Notes under the pieces: generated by a model | The model's input: the letters and a program-made list of their open reading frames with translations, nothing else | What the model was told of the DNA's origin: nothing | Databases searched by the model: none | Translations under genes and position numbers: made by a program | Shown here: piece after piece, positions 1 to 14,000 of the stretch | Numbering within the stretch: the stretch's first letter is position 1 | Layout of the letters: each line of letters begins with the position of its first letter | Assembly: GCA_003342815.1 (NCBI GenBank) | Contig: PTEX01000340.1 | Coordinates: forward strand, 504,505-568,504 | DNA: 64,000 bases | Source: Eudromia elegans | Lineage: Eukaryota > Chordata > Aves > Tinamiformes > Tinamidae | Direction: 5' to 3'

Positions 1-137
1 CTTTTCTTTTCTTTTCTTTTCTTTTCTTTTCTTTTCTTTTCTTTTCTTTTCCTTTCTTTTCCTTTCTTTTCCTTTCTTTTCCTTTCTTTTCCTTTCTTTT
101 CCTTTCTTTCTTTTCCTTTCTTTTCTTTTCTTTTCCC
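1..137. repeat. (CTTTT)n / (CCTTTCTTTT)n microsatellite
   Basis: The window opens inside a pure pyrimidine tract. It is a CTTTT pentamer array that becomes a 10-bp unit (CCTTT CTTTT) from about base 50 and ends near 137. The array probably continues left of the window. All purines lie on the minus strand, which is the composition expected of triplex-prone (H-DNA) tracts. It is intronic within SVEP1. Confidence 0.95.
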
Positions 138-3100
138 CAGCCAGAGCTCAGGTTTCTCCCTTTCTAGATAGTCCCACATCTCGGAAGTGCATAAATGTTC
201 TTGCTTTCCTGTCCTTTCTTTGGGCTTGTGCTGAAGTTAAAAGAGTTAAATAAAACCAGATAGAACTTTTTCACTGTTTTGAACTTTGCAAGCACTGTCA
301 CTTGAAATTTGGTGTGGGGATTGTATTGGCCTGTTGAGCTTCTAGCAGCTACTCACTAATCTACCCTGTTATGGAGTTGATAGATTCATGGATTTCTTTT
401 TAAAATGCAGGGTAATGGAAAAATAATGAGAAGTATGGAGTGGCTTTGCTCCTCATATCTGATCTGTATCCCTCTCTGCAAATGCATCTTTCTCTTGGCC
501 CTCTCTTTTCATTCCTGACCCAGACCCTTTTTGTCAGCAAAAATAAAATGTACTTACATTGTAGGAAGCAATCCAGAGGCCCAGGACACTTAAAATGGGA
601 TTACTTGCAGTTCCGTATGCTGTCACGCCAGCAGTGACACAAGGTTTACTGAGGAATGTACATCTGTGAGTGTGTGAAGGCTATGACCGGACAAGCCTAC
701 TCTGTAACAGTTGTACTCCGAGCAAAGATTTTTCAGCACTGAATTTTTGTTTCCCCCTTTGAGTTTGAATCTGGTTGCAAACACAGTTCTGGGGGAAACA
801 AAAGCTCTACACTTATATAAATGCTTGATAAGTGATACCTACTTACATGGCAAACTTCATACAATTAACTAATTCAATTTACCAGTAAGATCTTTTTATA
901 CTTTTGGAATGTGCTGTACACTGTTAGCATGATATAAGAATGTGTTAGAAATATTTATGGGCAGAAAGACATAAATCAGTATCTCAGCTTTAGAAATCAA
1001 TGTCCTGTGTAAATAGGAACAGTGGCTTTGGCTGGATCTCTGCTGGCATAAATTGATGTTTGCAGTCAGTAGATGCATTTTTCTTTGGGAATTCACTCCA
1101 AAGGCATCACTAAGGCTGGATGTCCAGATAGCAAACCTGTAAGCACTCTCTGAAGTGCCACTTCACTTTAACCTAGTGCATACAAGAATGTCGTTCCTGT
1201 GTGGAGTTGACCAGAATTAAGGTCCTCGGGATTCACCATGAACTTTCCAGGCTAAGAGTTTCCCCTCCATAAATGGTGCTCGTTTGTGTGGTCTTGAACT
1301 AAGTGCAAGCTATCACCCATTACTGCTCACTCAAGAGCACCCACTCAGTCCCGTTTGTGTCACCCACCGCAGACTGCTACACACCTTGATCTGCTGAATG
1401 AGTGCATAGAAACTAAAGCATTTTATCAAAACAATGTAGTGTACCCAGCTTTAATTTTTTACCCATCAAGCTGCTGTAGGACTTCCAGAAATTGTCCCTT
1501 CTGTTTTGAGAACAGACAAAATGGAACTTTGTGCAAAATTACACAAATTGCACAAACTGTCAGGACATATCATGAGAGCATGTAGCTTGAATGAATCATG
1601 AATAGGCTTGTTTTCAAAGGTAAGTTAGAAGGCAACATCTGGAATCAGGGTTTTTTTTAATCTGGGTTTGAGATACAGAAAGAAGTTACTACAACCTATG
1701 CAATAGTCTTCATTTTCCCCCATCTTAGAGGAAATATGTTTTAAGTGCATGTTTGTAAAATATTTGTAAAATATTTTTTAAATACCTTTAAAACTCTGTG
1801 TCCCTCCACTGGTCTTCTATTCAGGTATGAATCAACTTAAAATACTCACCATGTTTTCAGTATATGATAACTGCTGTGATTTAAAGAAAATACTAAAACT
1901 GGGCATGAATGGGTTTTTCTGTACTGCTGTTTCTGGGGAAGCTGTTGTGCAGGCAGAAACACTGCTTTGCAGTAATCCTATTTAAACGCATAGACCCCAG
2001 GCCTGTCCTGGGAATCTCAGCACACTTGTGGCTCAAGGCCAGACCTCCCTATCGAGGAAGAGCCTTGTAGGAACCATAACTCTTACCAGCTGCTCTCGGA
2101 CTTGCTGTGTTTTTCTGCAGGCAGACTGCTCCTCCACCCTGTGTTAGCGCCTCCACCAAGAGGAGATGTTCACTGCTTCCTTTCAGGCAACTTTCCAGTC
2201 CTTTTGCCCTGTGAGAGAGAATCCAAGATTCTCCAGTTTATTGTGAGCACATTATTTCTGCTGAAACTCAGTTATGACTACTTGAAATGCTCAAAGAATA
2301 ATAACATCTAGAGGTAGATCTTCCCAAAGCTTTAATCCAAAGGCTGAACGTGCCCCTATATTGGAGTAGCTTGATGTCTAAACTTAACAGCAAGGGCTGG
2401 ATGAACCTGCCCCATCCTTCCTTCTGATGAGTACGAGTGGCTGAACTCGTGATTTTGTTCAGCCAGCCCACCCTCAGAAGGTAGAGGGAATATGTAAACG
2501 TAGTAAAGAGATGGAGGAAAAGCATGTCGAATGAGAACAGACAAGGTGTGTGGCTGGTTAAATTGCTAATTGTGTTCCTGTGAAAAGGGATTCTTAGGGA
2601 AAACTGATATGGAGCAGGCAGATGAGCAGGTTACTTGCTGTCTGAAATCCGTGCAGAGCACATGCTGGGGATAATAGGAATTATTAGAGAGTCTGAGAAT
2701 ATGCTGAGATTTAGCAGAAATCCTTCTCTGATCCCTACAGTTAAAGACAAGCTCAAGGTTTTCCTTTACAGTATTTGTAAGAAGTCACATATGTCAAATG
2801 TTTAACTAAAGCCACTTCCCTGCATATTTCTCATAATCCTAGCATGCTTCTGGCTCGTGTTTCCTTTTTGGCACCATACATGTTGCAAACTATAGAAAGG
2901 TAGATCACATTATCTGACAAAGGGTTTTTTTGTTTTTTCTTTTTTCCTGTAGCTTTCCAACATCATTTCATGGGCACAGAGTTTCTGTTCAGACAAACCT
3001 GGCTTGGAGATTAAACAAGCAACCTTCCAGATAACTTAAATGTGACAGAAAAATCTGTAGCTGCTGGAGGCAAGGCAGAGACTCAGTGTGCCATCAGTCT

Positions 3101-3216
3101 TTTCGAAGCAGCCTTAAATGTCTTCATGTGTGGATCCAGTGAGGTCTATTTCAGTTGCCAGGCTAGTCGGTCTTTCTGCTGGCATAAGCTGAGCATTTTT
3201 TGGCTTGCAGACTTAA

Positions 3217-3264
3217 GGGGAAAAAAAAGAAAAAGGGAAAAAAAAAGAAAAAGAGGAAAAAAAG
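3217..3264. repeat. purine-rich low-complexity tract (G/A)
   Basis: About 48 bases of A-runs broken by single G or GG, with no pyrimidine. This is simple low-complexity sequence in the upstream intron. Confidence 0.85.
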
Positions 3265-6200
3265 TAACACTGTTTACTGTTTCATGGTTCAATTTTGTAG
3301 AATGGACCTGAAAATTACAATTTCTCTGGGACATGAGTGCCCTAAGGTTCATCAATATAATGTTTACAGAAACAGCCAGGATGCAGCACAGTGATGTGCA
3401 TGTTGAAGGCAGGAGATCAGGGAGTTTCATGCAGTCCTGCTCCCACCGTAGTATGTTCTTCCTTTTCAGAGGCCGCTCACACGTGAAATGTGCAGCAGGA
3501 GCAGAGCAGCTTTTGGAGGTAGACGGGAGGCCTGGGAAGCACAGCCTGCTAGTACTGTAGGACATATCAGATCCTCCCTCTTGTTGCAGTGGGATTTGGG
3601 GAAGCCCCAGGCAGCTCGGTCTGTAGTGAGGACCTCCATCTCCTGCGTAGGCAGAATTGCAACCCTAGGCAGCTATTCCTTTCTTTTCCACCTTAAACGG
3701 ACACCATGCACAGTCCTTCCAAAGCATATTTTACTTGGCAGGCCTTTGTGACAAGGAATGCAGCCCCTTGTTCCCCTTTCTTCTCCTAATAGCGTGCCTA
3801 GGCTGGCAGCAAATCTAATCACACACTACTTTGTCATGGGGGAGAGGTGCAGATACCAATGCAGGAAAATTTAGCACATGGTAGTGTGTTGTAGCTTCTG
3901 TTCAGTAAAAAGTCTAACTAAGCCTAATATATAATCAAGGCCATCCATGTTGTCCAATTTAAAACTTGAATCATAGCAAAGCAAAGCAGATACAGCTACC
4001 AGAGCACATGCAGCACGTGACGGTCAGGGCAACTGTTTTCTGATTTCCATACTTGTCTTGGTGTTTCCATGGCACAAGGAGAATCTTAGCTCAAGTAAAA
4101 CAGAGACAAATCCCAAATCCCCAGTTTTCTCCTCCAAAGGGATAAGCATAAGTTGAGTTTTTTGTTATCCTCATCTTATAGACTATAATTTGAAGTGCTT
4201 CTAAGTACTCACAAGGATCTACCCACAACTTCCAGTGAATAAATGAAAGTATTTAGCCATGTAGATATCAAAGATGCATGTAAACAAAAACCTAATGAAT
4301 ATCTATGTTCAGTAACAGAAACTAATGAAGTAGACCAAGAATGGAATCCAAGTACCCACTGACCGTTGATTTTTGTTTTGTGACCTATACATTGCATCAC
4401 TCCATCAAATCAGAATAAGAGTAGATGTTTACCGAATGCCCTGATTCTGGGATAGATTTACCATATCACTATTCTGAATGCAGACCAACATAGTCAGTGA
4501 CCTGAAAGTAATTATAGTAGCATATAGCCAGCTTAATTGTAAATTAGTCTCTACTTCCTCTTTTAGGAAGTTTGGGGGTTGAGTTAATCAAGACTTTATT
4601 TGTGATTTGCTTTAAAATATTTTGTTTAGTTTTACAAATAGAGGGAAAAATGAGAATTGTAGACAACAGTGAGCACCATTGCTGTGCATAGCTCAGGTTC
4701 ATGTGAGAGAGAGCAGGATAGTGCCTAGCAGATTCCTGTCATATCCCGCAACAGATAAACCCTTAATCGGATCCTTCATTAGCATCAAGTGTGAAAAGAA
4801 AACCTCATGCCAGAGATTACTTACTAAATGTAGTTAGTGAGAGAAATTATGCATTGAAGAAAATATGAAATCCCTCAAATTAATCTTTAAAATACATGGA
4901 GTTTGAGTCTCCTCTCTCTTACACTGGGATAAATCAAGAATAATTCTATTTCTTTGACTGAGTTATGCTAGAGTAATTGGAGAAGAAATTAAGCTTGCCT
5001 CCTCTCCCAGGAGTTTAGAAGATTTACATTTTCAAGGCAGAATAATTTATCTTTAAAATTTGTACTCATATGTTCAGAGGAAGAATTATGACCGCATGTT
5101 ACACGGTAATGCTCTTTGATACCCGATATCTACATTTTTAAATCTAGGCTGGAGTTTTATGCTACCCTGGATATTCAATAGTAGTTGCTTTAAGTTTAAT
5201 GTTAGTTTTATTATTTACAGTTTTAAAATGACAAACTGCACAGAACATGTTAAATGTTCAGTGAAATCTCTGAAACATACCTGGTTTTATGTTGTCACTT
5301 TTTCAAGGTCAGATTCTTCATGCCTAGAGATTAGAATATTAAATTAGTAATGATTGTAGGCAGGAAGAGCACAAGAATTACTGCTGAATTTGAAAGGCAG
5401 TGTTCTGATTTTTTGCAGGCCTCCTTAACTGTCTATGCCTGTTGTTCAGGTTCAGGCCACATCTTAACATACATGTTTGTTGTCGTGCATATGCCTCGAC
5501 TGAAATGTTTTTATGTTAGGAAGATTTTAGCTTGTTAATCTTTTCATCTGAAGTGGTGTTTCCAAGACATAGAGAAGCGAGGCTGGGGTATTGCTTTGCT
5601 TTTTGTAACAAAATATTTTTTTTGTTAGATAGTAATTTATTTTATAGCAGACACATAACATGAAGGATTGAATTCTCTCTTAATTGGAGGGTGTTTTGTC
5701 ACATAACAGAGCTAAGATCCACTGCAAGGACTGCCTCTTGCACTCTTCTCTGTGTCCTTTGGGATGTACGTGGTCACTTCCTGCTGGATACAGATGAGTT
5801 TTAACAAGCATATGCAGAGACTTCCACAGAGTGCCAGAAGGGAACACTTCAGAAACAGAGCAATATGAGGAATATTTTAGATTTTCTAGAGGTGACCATC
5901 TAGACAATGAGTGTCTCAGGGACACTGAACATCTGCCAGAGGAGGAATGAAACACTAACAGTCTGAGGGGAATGCCTTGGAGGGGAAGAGTGGGTGAACC
6001 GTACAAAAGAGTTTTCTTGGAAATGATTTTTCAAAAATCACACACAAGAATGAAAAATTACTAGTTTTTCTGTTCCTTTTCCCACAAAGTGTTTTGACTT
6101 GTATCCTTTATTACTTAGCTCTTTTCACTGATTTTGTAAATGTGCTTTAAATATAGACATATGAAATGAGTTTACAGCATCCTTAATCACCTCTTAATTG

Positions 6201-7577
6201 CTTGCTTCTTTGTTCACTGTGTTCAAAATAAAACTGCAGTCTTTCCTGAAAGTAAAATAAAGTTATTATTTCTGGAAGCCATTGAAAAGGCCAGGTGTTC
6301 TGGAGAAGGAAAAGTGTCAAATGTTCACAGAGGTTCATTTTTTAAGGTGTTATCCATAAATTTGACTTAGAAAAGTCAAATCTCCTTTGACAGGTAGGAG
6401 AGAAAGAAAATAGGTTGTAGGGAGAATGGCTGTGGTTCACAAGAAAGCAGAAAACTATTTTTCATTAATAAGACAAGACATTAATAAGAGTAATGCCAGA
6501 GTTTTTTAACACCTAGCTCACTGAGCAAGAAGAGTTGGTCCAAAGAAAAGACTGGTATTGCCAGATTTCCTAGGCTAAGAGGTGCCTTATCCATCCTAAC
6601 TGAGGGTCGCAGGCTCGGAGCATCATTTCCACATACTCCCTCTGTAAAGCAAAAGCAAAGAGGAGAGGCAGTAGTTCCTCAGGGCATGCCTTGGACTTGT
6701 CCTGGTTCTCTCAGCTCTACCCTTTCCTTCAGTATCTCTCTCATGGCATCAGCAGCGTCTCTCATTTGGTTTGGACCTTCCTGGCTAGTCCTGAAATGGC
6801 CACACTTTTGCCACGTTTTTGCCTCCATTGCCTTGATCTGGGTCAAAGCTTGTCTCTTGTTGGTTGTAAAGAAGTACATATTTCCTATCTTAGGAATGAC
6901 GGTTAGAAATGAATGACCTGTGTCATTTGGTCAAGTTCCATCAAGAAGTCTGCAAAGCAAAGAACAGAATAATGTGATCTCCAGTCCCTGACCAAGGTTA
7001 TAATCACTAGAGTATCTTTCATTTTTTATTTGTGCTGTTATTCATCCCTTCTTGCTTACGTATTTTCCTGCCCCTGAAGACATCTGCTAAATCTCTTTAA
7101 GCATACACATGCATACAGTTAAAATATTAAATGGGATATAAATGACTACAAAATCTTCTGGGAGCAATTGTTTTGACTGATTACTTTATTGCTTGTGGTT
7201 CATGCATTATAGAAAGCATAGAAAGTTTTAAGATCATAATATGTAGATCAAAGAAAGTGTGTGGGGAAGTGCTAGCTTGTTTTACTTAGAATTTGTGTGC
7301 ATTAAGCTTCAGTGTAGTTTTGAATTGTTGTGCTTTATCTGAACTATCTGTGTACACTAGCTCTAAATCCAGAATATTTTCATAAAATCACTGCAGGATG
7401 TATCAATGAAAATATGATGGATGGGCTTTGGGGAAGGAAGATAAATCATGGGCTTAATCCCAAAAATCCCATAAATTCCTGGAGAGACAACTAAGTTTAG
7501 GGGCTTTGGTTCAGTTCTCTAAGAAATCTGCAGGCACCCTGAGCAGAGACCATTGCACTCACTAATCATGCTATCTA

Positions 7578-7665
7578 TATAAGATAAAGAAAAGACAATA
7601 AAGATTAAGAAAAGATAAAGGTAAAAAAGAAAAAGAAAAAAATGTAAAAAATAAAAACACATGAA
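7578..7665. repeat. A-rich low-complexity tract
   Basis: A run dominated by AAAAG and AAAGAT-like words with few pyrimidines, about 180 bp upstream of the first exon. It is a degenerate simple repeat, with no sign that it is the poly(A) tail of an inserted element. Confidence 0.7.
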
Positions 7666-7842
7666 AAGGGATGCTAGCTGTGAAGCATGAATACCTCGAA
7701 TTCTTCAGTTCCTGGCAGATGAAGCTCACTAAAAAAAGAAATTCTATTTTTAATGAAAATAGGAAATTGATTGATAGCGCAATCTGTTTCTAGAAGAATT
7801 ACAATACTGTTGATTTCCTTCTTGGCTTCTTTTGCTCAACAG

Positions 7843-8001
7843 CTTGTCCACCAGGAACATACAAGCCTGAAGGTTCTCCAGGTGGAGTCAGCACTTGTAT
7901 CCCATGTCCCAATGAAAACCATACTTCTCCACCAGGAAGCACCTCCATTGAAGATTGTACGTGCCAGGAGGGTTTTCGTGCTGTAGGACAAACCTGTGAA
8001 G
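7843..8001 (+). CDS. SVEP1: SVEP1 window exon 1: first GCC2/GCC3 (ephrin-receptor-like) module
   Basis: 159 bp, phase 1 at both ends. It encodes [15 protein letters not shown]... through GQTCE, with six cysteines in the ephrin-A-receptor-like pattern (C-P-x-G-T-Y-x4-G, C-x2-C-P, D-C-x-C). This is the module between the vWA domain and CCP1. The acceptor is at 7841-7842 and the donor gtaagt at 8002. Its G-T-Y/C-I-P-C-P pattern recurs in exons 14-16, so the same module class is used twice in the protein. Confidence 0.95.
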
Positions 8002-11000
8002 GTAAGTGTTTCTATCCAGGAACAGAAAACTCCTGAAAGCATTGTATAGTGCATGGAGAATTTTTTGGTTTGGCACAGTGAAAGACACGTCAAGCTGCCT
8101 GCAAGATTCTTAACATCATTCCAAAAAAAGCAAAAGCACCAAAACGTAAGCTGAGTTGGAAAGGAAATTTGCTTTCTTAGGTAGTCAAGTGCACTGCAAC
8201 AGGCATTATAACTCTGTTGTTATTGTTTAATCATTTAGTTGTTCACTGCCCTGAACTGAAGCCACCTGAAAATGGTTACTTTGTCCAGAATGTCTGCAAC
8301 AACTACTTTAATGCAGCCTGTGGAATCCGATGTAAAGCAGGATTTGATCTCGTGGGAAGCAGCATCCGGCTTTGTCAAGCAAGTGGTCAGTGGTCTGGTT
8401 CGGAGGCCACATGCAGAGGTATGGGCGTTGTAGAATTGCTTTCAGTTGGCTAGTTCTTCACAATGGATTACTTTGCTTGTTACCTAGTTGTGCATTGCAG
8501 ATTTGATCCTATTAGCCCTTAAGTGAAAAATTATTAAAAAGGTAAATTCCACCATAATCATTCTGTTTTCCAACTTTCCAACTAGCAAAGAGGAAACATC
8601 TAGGATAGAAAACGTGGAATAATATTTACTTGAGAGTCAGGCTTTTGCAAGCGATTCTTCACTGCCTTTTCTTACACCTCTACATAATTCTATGAATTTT
8701 ATATCTGCATTATGTAAAGCTGGTGAAAATACAGAGTATAAAAGCGGAGATAAAACAAGACCTTGAAGTATGCATGTTTAGAATATCCATCAGTATGCTG
8801 GCAGATTTGTGTTGGCATTTGGAGACTTTAGTCAGAAAAAAGTTGCATCTTCTTTTTTTTTATCCTTCTTTAGTTTATCATACAAAATTAAAGTTGGAAA
8901 GTTTGGTCTTCAGGAATAGTCTTCAGAATAATATGCATGTAAGACATGATAAAGAGCATCCTGAAAAGCATTCTTTTCTCTCTGGAGCTCTTATGAGTAT
9001 AGAAACATGCCTTTTTAACTCTTGTTTACCTTGTTTCTTGATGGTTTAGGGAGTGATTGCATTGCCAACCTATTCTGCCTGAAAGAGGCCTGGAAAAACA
9101 TACAGCAGCACCTCAGCATCCACAATTTGTACCTCAACCTGCTTGACTTAAATTGCATATGCTTGACTTTAGCATAAGGTCCTAGAAACTTAGTGACAAA
9201 CTTGATGACTTATTATCTACTGCAAGTCTTGTGCTGACCGTGATTCCAGGAAAACATGCAGGATACATTCCTAACAATATTAGCACATTATGCTACTCCA
9301 GCAAACTCTGCAGCCCATAGGAAAAAAAGGAAATCATAATGTGAAAGGAGGGATCTGAGCTAGATATCTGCTCTTGAGGGCAGCCTTTGCTTAAGTTTCA
9401 AGTCTCTGCTTCAAGTAGAGACACACAAAGTATTTTTCTTTATATCTTCCATTCAACCTGAAAGAGATGGGAAAAAGTTCGTATAGATAAATAAATGAAT
9501 TTCTGAACAGTTACTTGAGGGAGGAAGAAACTGGACTTAAACAGGTTGATTTTTCAGAAGACAAATCATACCCCAGAAGTGTTTGCTACTTCAGGTACAC
9601 TGGGATACTGAGACAAAGCTGCTCTTACACAATAGCTCCAGCCCAAAACGTCTGCAGAAAGCTGCAGTCAAGCATAAAGAAAGGGTTCTTCACTTTCACT
9701 GTGTGTAGAAAGAAGTGTAAGGTTTTAATACTTGGAAAACATTTTGAAGTGTCTGAAAAGCCTTCAGCCTGATGGGTGTTGGTGCTCGGATAAGCACCAT
9801 GATCTTCCTTAAATGGCGTATTTGCCTAGAAAGTGGAGGAAATTTAAATTCTGTCTTGATGCATTATCTTGGTGTTAGGTTAATTTCCTTAGAAGCACTG
9901 AAAGGATATTTTTTTACTTTTCTCCTGTCACTCTCTGTCATGCTGAAGTCTTCCAATTAAAATATAATAATTATTAAAAAATCCTACCTTTGCATGTGCT
10001 GAATCTGCTACTCTCCATTCATCCCTGTAGATTATGAAGTGGAGCAAGATCAAAGGCACAGTTTATAGCTGTCTTGTTAATCCCGAAACTGTTTTATCAC
10101 ATAAATTAGGAAAGGAGAGTGGAAGGATTCTAATCCCTCCATGCTATTTTAGATTTTGACATTAAACATTCCTCAATTGCTCTGATAGCTAAAATCTGCA
10201 ATGCTATTGGAATGTGATTACTACAATCATGTCTTGCAATCAACTGTGACCCATGAAATAGCCTTACAAAGTGTGTATTTAATCCAGAAAAACATATTAG
10301 GAGAAAACTCAAGAGCTGGCAGAACATACTGTCGTTGTTCTTTTTATTTATTTATTTATTAACAGACTTTATGGAAATGTTTCTTGGTCATGGAAAATGC
10401 AAAACTGTCAAGAAGATGATTTTGTGTTTGAGACCATGACCAGGATAATATGGGCTCACTTCCAAATTTCTGCCAGAGATATATGATGGGGAACTAGCCT
10501 GAATTCACAAGCAGCTTCTCATCTTCAAAAAGGGGTGGTGGGCTGGTGGCATTGCCTGACTTCCAGGGTTTGTGATGATGGCTCAAGCATTTTCTGCTCT
10601 TTATCCTTTTATTTGGTATACCCAGCTCTGTTTCCAACTTCACAAAGAGTTTCAGCTACACAGGGAACATGGGGCTGTGAGGTTCAGGCTATTTAGCTTT
10701 TTTTTGAGAGAGCTTGATGGGAAGGTAGAAAAGGGCAAGAAAAATTTAAAAATTTGCTTTCAAGTTACTGAAGTTTTGACTTGGCATTTTGTCCAGATCC
10801 ATTTTATTCCAGAACACAGCATCCATGAGGGCTGAAAGAAAGAGTGCATTCATTTTCACTACCAAATATTTTCAAAAAGGATCAGGAGATAGATCTTGCA
10901 CACTCTGGAGTCTCTGTTTGCTCAAACAAACTCCTATAAGCAAAAATCTCTATTCAAGAAAGAAATCAAGAAAGAAAAGAGACCATTCTTCCTCTCCTGC

Positions 11001-14000
11001 ATAAAATACAGGTGTTTACTACCTCTTGCTCTAGAGATACAGGCAATACACATTACAGCCATATATACTGGAGCCTGAAACACTGAGGAGGCAGCAGCAC
11101 TACAACTCTGCATTCCTTCCTGAGGAGTATGACTGAAGAAGTCATACTGAGGAGTGCCCTCTGCCATCTATTAAGGCACATGACACTGTTCTTAATTCAT
11201 TCAGGCTTCTAGAAGTGCTCATAGAATTTGGTGCTTTTTTTTCCAAGCTGTTTGCTGTCTTGACCACAGATTTGATGTTAAAGTCCTCCATAGAAATCGT
11301 AAAAGAGAATGCCTATTCTCTTCTACACAAAATTTGTATGATTCAGCTGTAAAGTGTCTGCTTTCTTCACAGTGTTGCAATTAAAATACAATGGGTTAGA
11401 AAGTTACTTTTATTCTCAAATTGCCACCGGCAAAATGGAAGAGTCAGGATCTTTGTTGCACTTTTAAATGCACTTTCTAGAATATGCCTGCAGTTCTAAC
11501 TGTGAACATGAAACATCTGTAACACAAAGATGTATCAGGTGCATCAGAGGGGCTTTCTCTTTCCTATCCAATACACCTACATTTAGCTGTAGATTTTTTT
11601 TTCCCACCAGATGCTTTTCCAAACTTTTCCAAAAAAGGCTAATAATTTAGCAAATTTTTTTTGGAACTTTGAGGGACATGCAGTTGTTGTCATTTGTTCA
11701 ACTCAGTTTCATTTCAGGGAAAGCCCGGGATATCTGTATTAGATAGAGGGAGTCTCAAATCTCATCAGCGTGCAGAGTAAACAACCACAGCGAAGAAGAG
11801 GAGAAGTTGCCAAATTGGCTTGATTCTGAGTACATTAGGAAAGAGGCTCGTGGTTTGTCTCCTACCCAGTGGCAGGGAGGATGTGTTATTTGGTGAAATC
11901 AACTTTCTAAACCACACTGGAGAAGTGATCCAGATCTCTGAAGTCATACATTGTTAGAGCTTGGCCCCTGCCTGGAAGGTCGATAGAAGCTGTGGAAAAC
12001 AGAGCCTAGAGGCAGCAGTGTGGGAACTGCAGCCTTCTTGATTTAATTTTTTACGCAGTCACACTGTTTGTCCTTTTATGTCTTTCTCTTCCTAATAACT
12101 TTTGAACATACTGAACCAGCTTTGAGAAAATGCATCTCAATATGTTTGAGCTTGCTGTCCTGTAAACACTATCTCACTAGTCAGTAGATGTGCACAGTTA
12201 AGCTGTTTGACACAGGAGGGTCCCAAGGCCTGGAACGTTTATTTAGGGTCTTGCTGATAGGGTAGCTGAGGACAAGTGATAGAGGACAAGTGCTGGACTT
12301 GAAGGTACTGTCTAAACAAGAAGAGGGTGATGCAAAGAAAAGAGGACAAGATATACATGAGAAGGGAATTTAAGGTTGTGGCACTGGGTCAGGACAGCTG
12401 AGCAGCAGCAAAGACGGCGTGCTCATCAGCAGCAACCTAAGCTCTTCATCTTCACTCTCGCATAGGACTGACCTGTGTGCTTCTTCCCGTCTGTGACTGT
12501 AATGACTTCCTGGTGCTCTGAGTGTAGTACCACATGTGGCACTACTGTGTCTCTTTAGGAGTACTTGAAAAATGTTCCCAAGCAGTGGCACACAGTCATC
12601 TGCTCTGTTAGCCTCGTCCCTGGTAAGCATTGGGCCCATGCAAGCTTGTGAGTTATGAGTCTCCTAAAAAACTTCTGGGCATTGACAAGGAGTTAGAAAC
12701 CCAATCATAGGCAGAAAATTGAAAGCTGAGTGCTTAACTTCATGCATGCTATGTAGGACTGTGTTTCTGGAGAATTGGATGTCAGCCAACTGAAAAAATT
12801 AGCTAAGCAGCAAAAATCTCCTCTCCCCAGATCTGTACTGTGTAGCATTAATAGTATACAGACCAATCCTTGTCTCACTTCTGAAAATACGGGCAAATTT
12901 TGTAACTCTCCAGGTTTTCAGGGCTACAGAGTAAACAGGTTTGTTTTTCCATTTGCAGTTCGAACGTGTCCCAAACTTTGGGCTCCTGAAAATGGACACA
13001 TTAATTGTTCAACATCTGATATCTCCTACAAGACAGTGTGCTTTGTGGCCTGCAATGAGGGCTATGAACTAGAAGGAAACTCCAAGCTGACCTGCCAGGG
13101 AAACTCACAGTGGGATTCAAAAGAGCCCAAGTGTGTGGGTAGGTATCTGATCACACTATACCTCATGTCTGAATGTGGCCTTTACTGTCGTGCTATCACA
13201 TGTGAGAAACTATCTGTATGTTAGAGTATCTGGTGGAGAAAGGTGAGAATGAGGATGTCTCTGAGGGTTTGTAGCAGCTATTACAAGCTGGGGAGGAGCA
13301 AAGGAATTAGTTAATGGTGGATGTGTCCACTTTATGCCTGAAGTCCGGCACAAATAGCTGGTAACCAAAAGGTTGGTCTCATCTGCTGACTTACTGTGTG
13401 TTATAGGAAACAGGGTCTACTGCAGACTAAATATGAAAACCGGAGGGTTGAGTCTCCTGAAGGTAAAGGTGAAGGTAAAGGTGATCACACTAATGTGTGT
13501 TAGCAAGGCACTGAGTGCCAAGTGGAGTTGCAGCTTTGTCACTTTCACTGAGCTCCCAGCAAGAGGTAAAGAGTTGAGAGGCATTGGGAAATAAATACCT
13601 CACATGGATTTCAGAGTTTGCACTTTCAGTGCAGCAACAAGCAGTCATGTATTGCAGTTTCTGACTCTGCTTTGTGAAGAAATAAAGATCTGCAGACTTC
13701 AGGACTGTCTGGCATTTAAATTCACTTAAAACAATGAGGGAAAGAAATACAATTAAAAACTCTCTGGAGGTCATGCTGCAAGAAAGAAATCATAAGCTGA
13801 AAGGCCAGCATTTAATGGTGGTGACAACAAACAGGGTGTAATGCATGTCAGCAATATCCAGCAATGTCACTCCTTTCCAGTAAATTTGATGTCAGTAGGT
13901 CACTTTGATTGGACTTTTGACTGTTTGTACTGTTTAACCTCAATATTAAAAATGAGGACTTGCCATGAGACAAGACTAAATTTGTAACTGAAGATATATG

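Larger units (their letters stand above)
1..7842 (+). other. SVEP1: SVEP1 intronic sequence upstream of the first visible exon (partial)
   Basis: No exon recognisable as SVEP1 (vWA domain or the cysteine-rich segment that should precede window exon 1) was found here. The sequence is AT-rich and full of stop codons. It holds the terminal microsatellite, a purine-rich run at 3217-3264 and an A-rich run at 7578-7665. The acceptor is cag at 7840-7842. I see nothing else supportable. Confidence 0.8.

Noticed and set aside
3146..3565. 139-codon antisense open frame in the upstream intron
   Set aside because: It partly consists of translated purine-rich simple repeat (Phe/Leu runs) and resembles no known protein.
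13457..13485. Repeated AAGGTAAAG words as possible alternative splice donors after CCP2
   Set aside because: They are part of a 12-bp tandem repeat more than 300 bp into the intron, with no SVEP1-like coding sequence before them.
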